Shown here piece by piece: positions 22,700-33,204 of a stretch of DNA of 64,000 bases. The DNA is from Daphnia carinata (Eukaryota > Arthropoda > Branchiopoda > Diplostraca > Daphniidae). The notes under the pieces were generated by a model. That model was not told the DNA's origin. It did no database searches and saw only the letters and a program-made list of their open reading frames with translations. Each line of letters begins with the position of its first letter. Positions within the stretch are counted from its first letter, which is position 1. A program made the position numbers and the translations under genes. The stretch lies in assembly GCF_022539665.2 (NCBI RefSeq), contig NC_081339.1, forward strand, positions 496,001-560,000, in the 5' to 3' direction.

Positions 22700-24401
22700 T
22701 CAGACTGCATGCATGGGAATGGATTCGGAAGCTGGTTGCCGCGATTTGGAGGTGGGACGGCAGCATACGACCCAAATGACGGTGAAAAGGCCGCAACTAT
22801 AGCAAATGCGTAAGAAAAGAAGCACTAAAGGGCATAATATGCCGATGAAGAAATAGTTCTTGATAGTCTCCCACCAAGATGTATAACTTCCGACATTAGA
22901 AGCCGTTACAAAAATATTTGTCGCACTAGGTCTTTGACGTAAGGAATATTCCTATGGCGGGTGTTCGTTGATCGCGGCAGCAATATCGGCCATGATGTTC
23001 ATGTGATTAAGCATGTTGTCGGTATATGCCGGATTACTTTGATGCACGTAATCGAAAAACTCGACGTTTTCGTAGGGAAAAGAGTGTGTGAGCGTCTGCT
23101 CAGGCAACACAATTGTGGCTTCAATCAGCTACCAGGTGTTGTTGCGGAAAGCATAAGGTTTATCGTTAAAGTTTACAAATTCATTTGTCCAATAGCAAGG
23201 GGAATATTTTACAAGTTCCCAGCCATCGAGGTTAATTGTATAATTTTGAAATTTTGGTTACGGTCCGCAAGAAGTCAAAACAGTATCGAATGTGACATTT
23301 AAGGCTTTACACTGGATCAGTACAGCCGTTTTACCGAAAGCTTGTAATTTTGTGCACTTGGGTAATTGTAGTTGTGAGGCTGCTAACCATCCATTATATT
23401 GAGCAGTTGTAACGGCTCTTTCATGTTTGGCTTTGCGACCATCGCACTGTAATAATTGAATTTTGCTTGCCAATTCGTTTTCATGATCGGTCAGTTGATC
23501 TCGAATATATTGAATATTCGCCGGTATGTTTAAATCTTCAGCGCTAGATGGCGCCGGAGGCTCCGATGTTGTTGGTGAATTTTTCATGATGGTCGCCGTT
23601 GTGACAAAGAGTTGTGATTGGCCAAGGATTTCAAGGGAAGAAGTCCTATTGGAGCAATTTTTCTGCACTGAAAAACAACGCGATGACGGCAACAAATGAA
23701 AGTCTAGTTGATTTCGGTCGTCTTGAAGTCAGAAAATTTGTTTTTCCCCAGGTAATTGTATCAACTTGCCGATACCTTCTTCGACAAGCCGGGTAATTGC
23801 TTTAGTTTTCTGTGTGTAGGTTTTGTCCCAAATCAGAGTTAAATGATTATGTGACAAATTTCCTGATGCAGCAGAAGCAGTTCCGATAGGTGTTGAAAAA
23901 TCCGCATTCTCCATTTGTTGGAAAAGTTGAATTTTATCGAGAACACAGTTTAATATTTCGGAATCGATTGTTTGCAACCAATATCCAGAAATATGGGGTT
24001 CAACGTCGAACACAAATTTTCCATCCGTAAAAGTCATTCGTTGATTGTCGCACCTTTTATTGTTAATCATTTCGTTGCACTCGGCAGGTGTTGTATCGAT
24101 GGAAATTTTATCTGGCACGATCACTGTTTGTCCGAAAAATTTCATTGTAATGCGTCTTATATTTTTCCAGCGCGCACTAATATATCCAGGAAACTTGATC
24201 ACTATATTCGGCGACTTCACTATATACGGCATATTTTACACTGATGGCACGATTTTTGGAAGATTTCGGCTGACAATTCGCGTCGGAGAATTGAATAATT
24301 CCCATTTTCGACGGCTCCGAACAATCGCACACGGTTGTTTCAAATGCTCGCGAGTGTAATCCGTGAAGGCACAATAGCAGCAGAAATGGAAATAGAGACA
24401 T
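22700..24401 (-). pseudogene. envelope-like glycoprotein of the 13.6-kb Gypsy, damaged
   Basis: Minus-strand frames from an ATG at 24401 to a stop at 22700-22702. There is a hydrophobic signal-peptide-like start, then TVCDCSEPSKMG (compare TVCDCKN in the Gypsy-1 env). A charged middle follows, then LPKCTKLQAFGKTAVLIQC, which matches LPICTRLQGFGQAMTLQQC of the Gypsy-1 protein. Near 22793-22860 lies a strongly hydrophobic anchor, followed by a short basic tail. A frame change near 24200 and an in-frame TGA near 23730 break it. It has no Thr-rich stalk like that of Gypsy-1. The position last before the 3' LTR is usual for env. The two proteins clearly form one family, perhaps of viral glycoprotein origin. 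Confidence 0.75.
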
Positions 24402-25868
24402 TTCTAAATACGGAAGAATATATTAAAAAAACATACAAGAATAAAAGAGAACAATGTAACTGACAAACATATAACTTTGTCATGTGGGTGTTATAAAATG
24501 GAAGCAAACACGAGAAGAAAAATTAGTAAGAAAACGAAAGTGAAAAATAGTCTACGGCTTTTGAAAGGTCAACTTATTTTTCCGTCGGCTTTTCCTAGTT
24601 AGCAACGGCAAAAAGGGAAGAAAAATATTGGGCACTGGAATATAACTGTGTTTTCGGGGGGAAGAAAATTTTATCCATCATAATAACTAGTATCGTTGGA
24701 AAGAGGAGAAGATATGCTTAATTATCGAAAAGAGAAAACAATAAAATATAATATAGGTTAGCGGGGAGGACGAGAAGAAAAACGTTTAAAAGCTTACGGC
24801 GGAAAAAGTTTTTGCCGTGAAAGGTCACGCGCACTGTTCGAATTTTTTCCTAAGTTCTAACAAGATGGTAGGGATAGCGCATAAACGAAAAAGTATTCTA
24901 CGGCACACAAAGAAAAATGCAGTTAACGGAAACAATCGGTATGTTACCCAATCTTTTACGCCAGCTGTAAAATATTAGCTAATAGCTCAATGGTAGCGCT
25001 CTCAGCTGTGATGCCAAAGGATCTGAGGTTCAAATCCCCAGTTTGACTACATAACTCATCATTCGCAAGGTAGCTGATAAAGTAAGCTACACGAAGGCGT
25101 TCATATAAATTTAGCAAATATATATGATGAAACAGAAAGATGCGAAAGTAAGATTTTTTCCGTCACTAAGTCCAACTTAGTGAGAAAGAAGGAAAGAAAG
25201 AGAATGGAAGGAAGAAACAGAGATAAAGAATGTGATATATGAGAAGAAATGGAAATTATCCCTCAGGGCGTGAAACAAGGCCATATGCTCCAGACATATT
25301 GTGTTGAGAACGAGACATGTTACTTGCCCTGTGGCAAAACGTAGAGGCAATATTAACGCGTATAAATGGGGGAGTATACTGTCTATGAAAAAGAAGGAAT
25401 AGAAGGTAAAAACTCCACCTGGCGCGAGAAAGATCAAGAATAAGAATAAGGGAAATGGAAAAATGCGAGAATGCATTTTCGGCAACTTGTGGCATTTACT
25501 TGAAAGAAGCCTGTCGCAGATAACGTGTGTCAAATTGGTAGACAAAATTTGTACTTTTTATTAATAAGGCGGGTGTTAAATTGTTTCCTAACCTGACAGA
25601 CGGACAAGTTATGGTGTAGCATATACTTATTGATCTTCTCGGCTAAGGTAATGAGGTTCTTTAACCTTTATTTTATTTTGTTTGTTTTTATAACGGTTCC
25701 CTCCCTATTTCCTAGTGTTTATCTGAAGAGATGGGACTATTTCGCTGCGGCCTATTTGTATTAACATGTAACATGGAAGGAAAACAGGTTACATATAATA
25801 GGTAATGACTACATGAGATGGTTAGAAAATTTTGTGGTTGATATTTTCTTCTGTTTTTTTTTCTTTCT
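24402..25868. other. interval between accessory frame 2 and env, with a tRNA-like segment
   Basis: No supported gene. At 24974-25047 on the plus strand is a tRNA-like stretch: D-arm-like AGCTCAATGGTAGCGCTC and T-arm CTGAGGTTCAAATCCCCAG with one mismatch. The anticodon arm does not pair. It may be a tRNA-derived insertion or part of the element's leader for env. Confidence 0.4.
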
Positions 25869-26369
25869 TCAGTATGCCGGCGGGTAACGGTGTTCGTTGC
25901 AGTGGAGGCAGAGATCGTCATCGGCCCAGCTCTCTGCTGCCCATCCGAAAAGCGGTGGATGCCTGTTAGCTGGATCCAAGTCCAGAATTTCTTTAAAGCG
26001 CTCCGTCGCTTTCCTCCATTTTCCTAGTTCGATACATAGAACCAATCCTCGAGTCAGCGTGCGCGTGACATCGTCTAGTTCCGCTTGTAGATCCTGGATT
26101 CGTCTTGAAAGGCTTCCACCAGGTCGGGCTCCGGTGCTGCTGCGGCTGCGACTGGCACGGCAGCTTCTTGGGGTGGCGCAATTGCGGCGTCGGGATTGAG
26201 TTGCGGTTCCTCGGCGGCGGGAACCTGTGGCTGATTGTGCCGACACACCCGTTTCGCGGCGGGTCCTCCTGCGCGCGTTCTGGTTTTCTGCCATTGAAGA
26301 TATTTCTTTGGGTGTTTTTTCTTTGAAAGCGTCTCTTAGCTGTGGATAGCTGTGAGTGTAGGTCTGCAA
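25869..26369 (-). CDS. accessory protein 2 of the 13.6-kb Gypsy, TPR-like motif
   Basis: Frame of 166 codons between pol and env (a downstream ATG at MAENQN could be the true start). The N-terminal half is Arg/Ser-rich, like a nucleic-acid-binding or nuclear-localisation region. The C-terminal half is helical, with WRKATERFKEILDLDPANRH resembling a tetratricopeptide helix pair, then PPLFGWAAESW. It shares this block with accessory protein 1 at 27422-27846. A CLHCNEH motif follows near the end. No catalytic residues are seen. The function is unknown; an adaptor or regulatory role is a guess from the TPR-like motif. Confidence 0.55.
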   Translation of the reverse strand: MQTYTHSYPQLRDAFKEKTPKEISSMAENQNARRRTRRETGVSAQSATGSRRRGTATQSRRRNCATPRSCRASRSRSSTGARPGGSLSRRIQDLQAELDDVTRTLTRGLVLCIELGKWRKATERFKEILDLDPANRHPPLFGWAAESWADDDLCLHCNEHRYPPAY

Positions 26370-27421
26370 GAAGATGTGTTCTGACTTTTATAGTCAAGAA
26401 GATCCTCACCCGTTGTTCACAACTTTTTTTTTGAGTTTGGTTTATGTTTTCAACATCTTCATTATTCCTTGGTGTCAGTTGAATTGTTTGTTAATGTCTC
26501 TATTTTCGCTTATTTTGCGTAAAAAGAAACAGCGATTGGTTTGTTTCTTTGTTTCTCACCGTTCGAATTGTGGTTCGTTCCTTTCCGCCACTTGCTTGGT
26601 TTATTGGATTATTTTAGTGTGTTAAAGGTAATAGAGAAAAAGAAAAAAAGTGAAGGAAGACAACAGTACAGATGAGTTAGTGGTTATACAGTTTTAAAGC
26701 TGTTATGCAGTGTAAGTATTTATAGACTTGTCGTTATTATCTTGGTTTTGATTTTGGTTGAACGGCTCATGCGTATCGCACGCGACGGCGACTCGGGAGC
26801 ACCGCGTTAAATACTCGTTACCACCTCAACTATTAAAAATCCTACGGTAAGTTTTTCGGATTATCATTCACGAAGTTTGATTAACTTCATGGTAATAACG
26901 ATTACCTGATGTCACGAAATATTAATTTTTCGTCTTTTATCAAAATTGTTTTTCCTTCCAAACGGATGGGATTTTTGTGTGGCATCGGGCGTCGGCCAAG
27001 TGGCTCAGTCGGTATAGCCTCTGCCTACGACTCGGAGAAGTCTCGAGTTCTAGACTCGCCAACATCTTTTCTTCTTTCTTTTCCTTGGTGAGTGTTTAAC
27101 GCTCCAATTGCTTTATTTTTTCTTTTGCCATGGCGCATATTCTGCCTTGGGCATTTATTTCCCGATGTTTTATTTTTTCGTCAAATGGGTGTTTTCAACA
27201 CAGCCATTTCTCATTTGTTTGGTTGTTCTCCTTGTTGAAAACCCAAAAATTTGTTGTTGCATATTTCTACTATGTTTATTCGATTGATTTGATAAACATA
27301 AGAAGGGAAAAGCACAAGCGCGTTCTAAACTATGGAACAAACATATTGACTACATTATTAGGGAAAAACAGAAGTTTTCTTCCGTTTCCTTTTTATTTTC
27401 TTCTTTTCTTTTTCTTCCGCC
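26370..27421. other. interval between the two accessory frames, with a tRNA-like segment
   Basis: No supported gene. At 26989-27062 the plus strand has a tRNA-like stretch with D-arm-like GGCTCAGTCGGTATAGCC and T-arm-like CGAGTTCTAGACTCG. The anticodon stem is imperfect (loop around CTACGAC). AT-rich elsewhere. Confidence 0.4.
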
Positions 27422-27846
27422 TTACAATTGGTCATACCAATCGCGCCTTGGCCTTTTGTTAGCTGAGTCCCACAGCTCTGACGGCCAGTTGTATAGTGGC
27501 GGATGGCGGTTAGCTGGATCTAAGTCCAATATCCTTTTCAAGGTGTTGACTGCGCTGCCCCAATCTTCGGAGAAGAGGTCGGCGTTAAGTCTTGTGGTGA
27601 GTTTGTTGGTTTTTTCTTCAAGACGGCGCTCGTAGTTGCGATAGGTCAGATCCCAGGAGTCTTGGCTAGTCTGGTCTGGGGATCGAGGTGTTTGGTTGAC
27701 CAACCCGACAGTGTTGTCTGTCGTCGTGGGTTCCCAGATAAGATCGGTAGTGGGCTCCGTTGTTGACACCACTTCGTTAGCTTGCACCTCGTCACCAGTC
27801 CCTTCGACGGTGACTTGTTCGTGTTAACGGTAGTTTTGTTTTCCAT
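27422..27846 (-). CDS. accessory protein 1 of the 13.6-kb Gypsy, TPR-like motif
   Basis: The frame from an ATG at 27787 gives 121 codons. An earlier ATG at 27846 opens another frame (MENKTTVNTNKSP) that would join only through a one-base frameshift near 27800, so the N-terminus is uncertain or damaged. The N-terminal part is acidic and Thr-rich. The C-terminal part holds a coiled or helical stretch (YERRLEEKTNKLTTRL), then WGSAVNTLKRILDLDPANRH and PPLYNWPSELW. The last block matches accessory protein 2 almost residue for residue, so the two arose by duplication. It lies about 180 bases downstream of pol in element sense. Confidence 0.55.
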
Positions 27847-28023
27847 CTTTCTTTGATGATGCTTTGGAGTGTGTATAAAAATCTTGTTAGAGTTGTGACT
27901 ACAACGAGTTGTCGGAAAGATGTGGCTCTTTTCGATCTACTCACTGTTATATACTTTCGAGTTTTTTTTTTGTTTTTCTCTGAAACGCGATCAACAGACT
28001 TGCATGCGGATGAGTTATCAGAT

Positions 28024-31000
28024 TTAATATCTGAAGCGCATTGGCAATTGTCTATTCCTTTGCGGGCGTTTGGTTGCGTTTTGTGGTGTCGTTGTTGCCG
28101 ACGGAACGACATCCGGCGCTATCTGCTGCGTTTCATGATTATCATTGAAATCATCTTCGACAATTGGTGTGAGATTGAGGTGATGGTCAATTCCCAGCCT
28201 CGTTGTTTCTAACTCCACGGTGTCCGACACCATGTTTTGAATTTCCACTGTTTCGGCTTCCATATTCTCCACATCCACGCTATCTGGATGTCCTTTTTCT
28301 GGTTCCGCATTTTCTACTTCACTTGTCTCTTGCTCCATTTGTTCGTCACTTTCCATTGTTTGGGTCGAGATCGATTTACGGAATCGATTCTCGAATGTTG
28401 AAAGCGACTCGATAGGGGGACAATGTTCATCTTTCCATAACATTGTTTCATATAGGGTTTTAAACGGTTAACGTGCGTACGTGTACAGATATATGAATTG
28501 TCGGCTATGTCGACGGTATTATTGGAATATACTTTTACTATTCTATAAGGGCCTTTATATTTGGAAGTAAATTTCCTACTATCGCCCTCTTTTACAACTC
28601 TAATATCTAATAAGACTCTATATCCTACCAAATATTGTTTATATTCGCCCTTTTATTATATTGCTCCCTTTGACGTTTTCTGGCTTTTTCGCTCTCCTCA
28701 CGGACGCGTTGGAAACTATAGCGCAAGCGTTCGGCTAAGTTACCTACGTAATCGGATGCGGATTTAAATGTTCTTGGGGACGCGTCAAGAAATTCATTGA
28801 TGGGTAAATTAGGGTCTCGACCATGTAATAAGTAATAAGGGGTGTCCAGTGTAGAAGAATGGACAGAACTACGATAAGCAAATAAAACATCATCCAGGAA
28901 ATCTTCCCAATTTGCATGCTCTCCGTCTTTCAATTTTTTCCTCAACATTGTTGTTAATGTTCTATTAAACCTTTCTGTTTCTCCGTTACTGGCTGGATTA
29001 TAAGCGGTTGTTAGTCGTTGCTCAATTTTCAATTTTTTACAAAAGTAACGAAATAATTTCGACGTGAAATTGGTTCCGCGATCTGAAAGAATAGCTTTAG
29101 GCATACCGTGTCTAACTATAATTGTTTTGTATACACATTCTGCTGTTGTCTGCGCAGTCTGATCCTTTAAACCAACAGCTTCCACCCATCGGCTAAAATA
29201 ATCTGTGATAACTAAAATGTAACTGTTACCATTGGGCGAAACTGGTGTGATAGGGCCTAGAAAATCCATGCCTATAACTTGAAAAGGGACCTTTGCAATT
29301 TCATGAGGATGCAATAACGCTCTGTAATTTGACGAAGTGTTGGCAATGCATACCTCACAAGCCTGACAGTATTCTTTGATGTCTTTTCGCATGGTAGGCC
29401 AATAATAATGATTCTTTACTTTTAGATAGGTTTTGTAAAAGGCTAAATGACCATTCAACGGTGAATCATGTAGTTCTTTGAGCACTAGATAGCGTAACGA
29501 TGCAGGCAAGACCAACTGATGGTTAGTTACGTTTCTTCTGCTATCGGAAGATGGCAGCACGTGCCGGTAAAGCGTACCGTCCATAACTTCAAAATAATCA
29601 ATTTCTTTTCTTCTTCTTCTTTATCAGCGTTTTGGTGAATACGTCCCGGTCTGTACTTTAATTCATAATTTGTTGCGGCCAACAGTATAGCCCATCTTCC
29701 TAATCTCCCATTGTTATCTTTCTGATTTTTAAGCCATTGAAGTGGACGATGATCACTAATGATCTCAAAAGGTTGGTCTACAAGGTAATGTCGAAAATGC
29801 TTAATCGCATCGATAACCGCAAGTGCCTCTTTTTCAGTCGTACTGTATTTAGCTTCTGCCTTCGTTAGCTGTCTACTGGTATACGCGATTGGGTGCTCGT
29901 GACCATTTTGAATTTGGGACAGTACCGCTCCAATGCCATAATCGCATGCATCGGTGAAAAGGAAAAATTTCTCGTTGAAATTGGGGTTAGCAAGCACTGG
30001 TGGAGTCACTAGAGATGTACGCAAGGTTTCGAAAGCAATATTTTCTTCGTTTCCCCAATTAAAAGGTTTCCTGCTAAGATCTTTATGGGTTAATCTAGTC
30101 AATGGTTTAGCGATTGATCCAAAATTTTGAATAAATCTTCTGTAATACCCAGCTAGACCCAGAAATGATATGACTTCATCTACTGAAGCGGGCGTTTTAT
30201 AATTAAGTATTTTCTCAATTTTACTTGGATCAGGTTTGATACCATCAGTCGAGATGACATGGCCTGAATAATTAACTGAACTTTTAATGAACTGGCATTT
30301 TTTAAGTTTTAATTTTAGATTGGCATTTTTCAATAACTCAAAGATATCGCGAATATCCTTCAAGTGATCGTCAAAAGTGTCCGAAAAGATGATTACGTCA
30401 TCCAAGTAAACTAACGCCTTACTTCCCAAAACGTCTTTCAGTACATAATTCATTAGTCTTTGAAATGTCGCAGGTGCATTGCACAATCCAAATGCCATAC
30501 GTTTAAATTCGTAAAGGTTATTTTCTACTACAAATGCTGTTTTTTCAATAGCCGGCTCATCAACTTGAATTTGCCAATAACCTGAAGCTAAATCAAGAGT
30601 GGTGAAAAATTTCTTCCCATACAATTTGTCCAATGTTTCATCTATCCTCGGCATAGGGAATGAATCCTTTTTCGTAATACTATTTAATTTCCTATAGTCC
30701 ACGCAAAATCTTACTTCTCCACCCTTCTCTTCCACTAAAACCACAGGTGAAGCCCATGGCGAATGTGAATATTGGATCACATTAGCATCCAACATTTCCT
30801 GTACTTTATCTTCCAATATTTTTCTTTGATTCGTAAATTCCAATATTTTTCTGTAACTCGATAAGGGCGTTGTCGAATAGGGCCTCTTCCTTGTGTATCA
30901 ATTGTATGTTTAATGAGATTAGTGTTCCCTAATTCTGAATCTTTTGCTGCGAACAAGTCGTGAAAATCATTTAATAGTTTTGAGAGCGGAGCTTGAAATT

Positions 31001-31828
31001 CAGCGTCGACTTCTGAAATCAAAACGGGCTCACTTGTAATAGTAGGCTTTTCCTCTAATTTACTTAAAACAATTTTCCCAATTACGTTATGAATAATCTC
31101 GATTACGCCTAATGTAGTGTTCCTAGGAAGTATGACTTGATTTAACGCATGATTCTCGACCATAATTTGATATTTCCCATCTTTAGCTACGTTTCCAATG
31201 AATTCCTCAATAAAACTACCGTTCGGCAAATCCTCTGCTGGGGTAAACATAAATGTGGTATTAGGGGGGACATACGGAAATGAACCTTTCATTTGCGTTG
31301 CAACTACTAGCGAAGTCTGACGAAATAACGTCGTCTTTTTGACCGTCGTAACTGCCATGTCTGGTACCCTAGAGATGGCTGATCCCTGCTCATCCCTTGC
31401 TAAATAAATGCTCCTGGCTTCTCCGTCAAGCCAAGAACCGTGTTTCTGGATTCCATCCCATCCAAGGATACAGTCTTCAGAAACACCATTTGTAATAATA
31501 AACTATTGTCTTAAAACTGACTCTCCGTATCGTACGGGCAATGTAACTCTTCCCAGCGTTTGTAACTTTTTCTTCCCTACATCATACAAATCGAAATCAA
31601 GCTGACTGCAGATCGCTTGACCTCTCGGGGGTAACTTCTGAAATACTCTTTCGTGAATTATACTTTTAGACGCGCCTGTATCAAATAATGCTTGTTGCGG
31701 TATCTGAAAATATTTTAATGGAATTCTAGGGGTCGATTCATTTGTTATAGTTGTTAATTTTGCGACTTGTCGGGATTTTAACTGAGGCTCCCTATCAACT
31801 GACCCGAAGTTACAGTTGATATCTATTG
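28024..31828 (-). pseudogene. Pol of the 13.6-kb Gypsy: protease, RT, RNase H, integrase, damaged
   Basis: Enters from gag by -1 frameshift. Domains in order: aspartic protease (LFDTGASKSIIHE, near 31690), spacer, RT (30843-30000) with KEGG-like SPWASPVVLVEEKGGEVR, VDYRKLN and the catalytic YLDDVIIFS, RNase H with FTDACDYGIGAVL and TTEKEALAVIDA, and integrase (29584-28625) with H2C2 finger, D in GMDFLGPI, D in LSDRGTNF and E in NGETERFNR. Then come a GPYRI-type C-terminal domain and an acidic tail ending RNRQLPMRFRY. Lesions: in-frame TAG at 31503-31505, frameshifts near 30850 and 28630, and loss of the usual NADALSR end of RNase H near 29620. Confidence 0.9.
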
Positions 31829-33070
31829 GTTTCCCTGACGCTGAGGGGAACCTGGAATATTCGGCCTATTGGAGCTCCTGAACTTAGGACAGTTATTCGA
31901 TTTGTGTCCGATTTCACGACAAGAATAACAAATTGGAGGCTGTGCTTGTTCTAAATTATGCCGTTGGAATTTACGGCATTCCGATTGTGTATGCTCACGA
32001 AAGCCGCAGAAATTGCAAGTTATTCCATTTTTAGTAGGCCGATTTCTTGAATCAATTAAAGGTCTGGAAAACGAGGACGTGGACTGTGTAGGTCTATTAG
32101 AGAATCCCGCATTTTGGTAAGAATTGGCGTTATTATTGGGTCGATGAGGAGGAGGTCTCCAATTTCTGTCTTGATTGCCGCTATTGGTTTGGAACGAAAC
32201 TTGTTTCTTATAAGGGTTGCCTGTTGGAGAAGAAGAATAATCTTTCTTGTCCCTTTGGAGCTGTTTGACTGCTTGCGTGAGTTCCTGAAGAACATCTCTA
32301 ATGTCTTCCCAGTTTTCTTTCGGGCTCTCCGCATTTTTATTCCCTTGACTAATATTAGCAACGACATTATTGACTATTTCCTTCTGGTCGATTAACATTT
32401 GCTTGAGTTCCGTCAAATCTGAATGTTTCGTGTCACACGATCCATCGATTGTCCTAACAAACTCATGTTTTTCCCGATCTGTCTCTAAAGCTTCCAAACG
32501 AACGGCATAAATACGCGTTGATGCTACAAGCTCGATAAAATCGCGAAATTCTTTATAACGTACTTTGGCCTGTATTTTGGAATCCAACCCCTCGATAAAT
32601 TTTTGTATAAGGATTATCGTGAACGATTTCTCTGCATAACCCGCTGGATACGCCTTCTTAAAAATCTCGTGCAAGCGGTGCGCACAGTCGACAATTTTTT
32701 CGCCTGGTTTGCGTTTAGCCTTATTGAATTTTTTTATATATACATCGACGTTTTCATCCCAATGAAAGTGATCAAGTAACGCTTCTTTAATAGACGCATA
32801 ATCATGCGGATGCTGCCTGATAATGTTTTGAAGTACTGAAAAAGCCTTATCTTTTATTTTAGCTCGCAGCATCTGAATAATCTTTTCTTCTGACCATGCT
32901 GCCCCATCAACTATGCTTTCAAAAGATTCTAGCCAAGAGTCAAAGCGAGAAATTGGACTTCCCGAAAAAGATGGAAGCAATTGTAGGCGCAAAAAAGTGT
33001 GTTGGTTGGTCTGAAAATCATTCAAGTCGTTGACTGTGGCAGCCCGTGAAGGAGAACAAGATTTGGCCAT
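31823..33070 (-). CDS. Gag of the 13.6-kb Gypsy, two zinc knuckles
   Basis: Intact frame of 415 codons from ATG at 33070. The N-terminal capsid region has the Ty3/Gypsy retrotransposon-gag pattern (LLPSFSGSPISRFDSWLESF, then YIKKFNKAKRKPGEKIVDCA). A Gln/Lys-rich helix follows (about residues 205-270), then a basic Asn/Ser/Pro stretch. Two CCHC knuckles are CNFCGFREHTQSEC and CYSCREIGHKSNNC. The protein assembles the particle and binds element RNA. The frame ends in CAG GGA AAC CAA TAG, which carries the slippery heptamer into pol. Confidence 0.92.
   Translation of the reverse strand: MAKSCSPSRAATVNDLNDFQTNQHTFLRLQLLPSFSGSPISRFDSWLESFESIVDGAAWSEEKIIQMLRAKIKDKAFSVLQNIIRQHPHDYASIKEALLDHFHWDENVDVYIKKFNKAKRKPGEKIVDCAHRLHEIFKKAYPAGYAEKSFTIILIQKFIEGLDSKIQAKVRYKEFRDFIELVASTRIYAVRLEALETDREKHEFVRTIDGSCDTKHSDLTELKQMLIDQKEIVNNVVANISQGNKNAESPKENWEDIRDVLQELTQAVKQLQRDKKDYSSSPTGNPYKKQVSFQTNSGNQDRNWRPPPHRPNNNANSYQNAGFSNRPTQSTSSFSRPLIDSRNRPTKNGITCNFCGFREHTQSECRKFQRHNLEQAQPPICYSCREIGHKSNNCPKFRSSNRPNIPGSPQRQGNQ
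31829..31835 (-). promoter_or_regulatory. -1 ribosomal frameshift heptamer GGGAAAC at the gag-pol junction
   Basis: In gag phase the bases read G GGA AAC, the X XXY YYZ form, two codons before the gag TAG. The -1 frame is open from here into the protease DTGAS motif. The gag phase is fixed by the upstream zinc knuckles. I did not model the downstream RNA structure. Confidence 0.75.
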
Positions 33071-33204
33071 GTCGGGATCAAATATGGGAAGATTTAACGT
33101 CTTTCGGCGTGGATCCGGAGGGTGTCCTGAAATGCTGTTCGTAATTGCCTCAGTTGCACTATCAGATCTTCCTGCCGGCTGGATAGCTGGGCTTGAGGAG
33201 GGTG

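Noticed and set aside
22961-23302. 113-codon plus-strand frame
   Set aside because: Antisense to the C-terminal part of the env of the 13.6-kb Gypsy.
25177-25545. 122-codon minus-strand frame between accessory 2 and env
   Set aside because: Phe/Leu/Ser-rich composition in a purine-rich strand context, no motif, and unlike the neighbouring accessory proteins.
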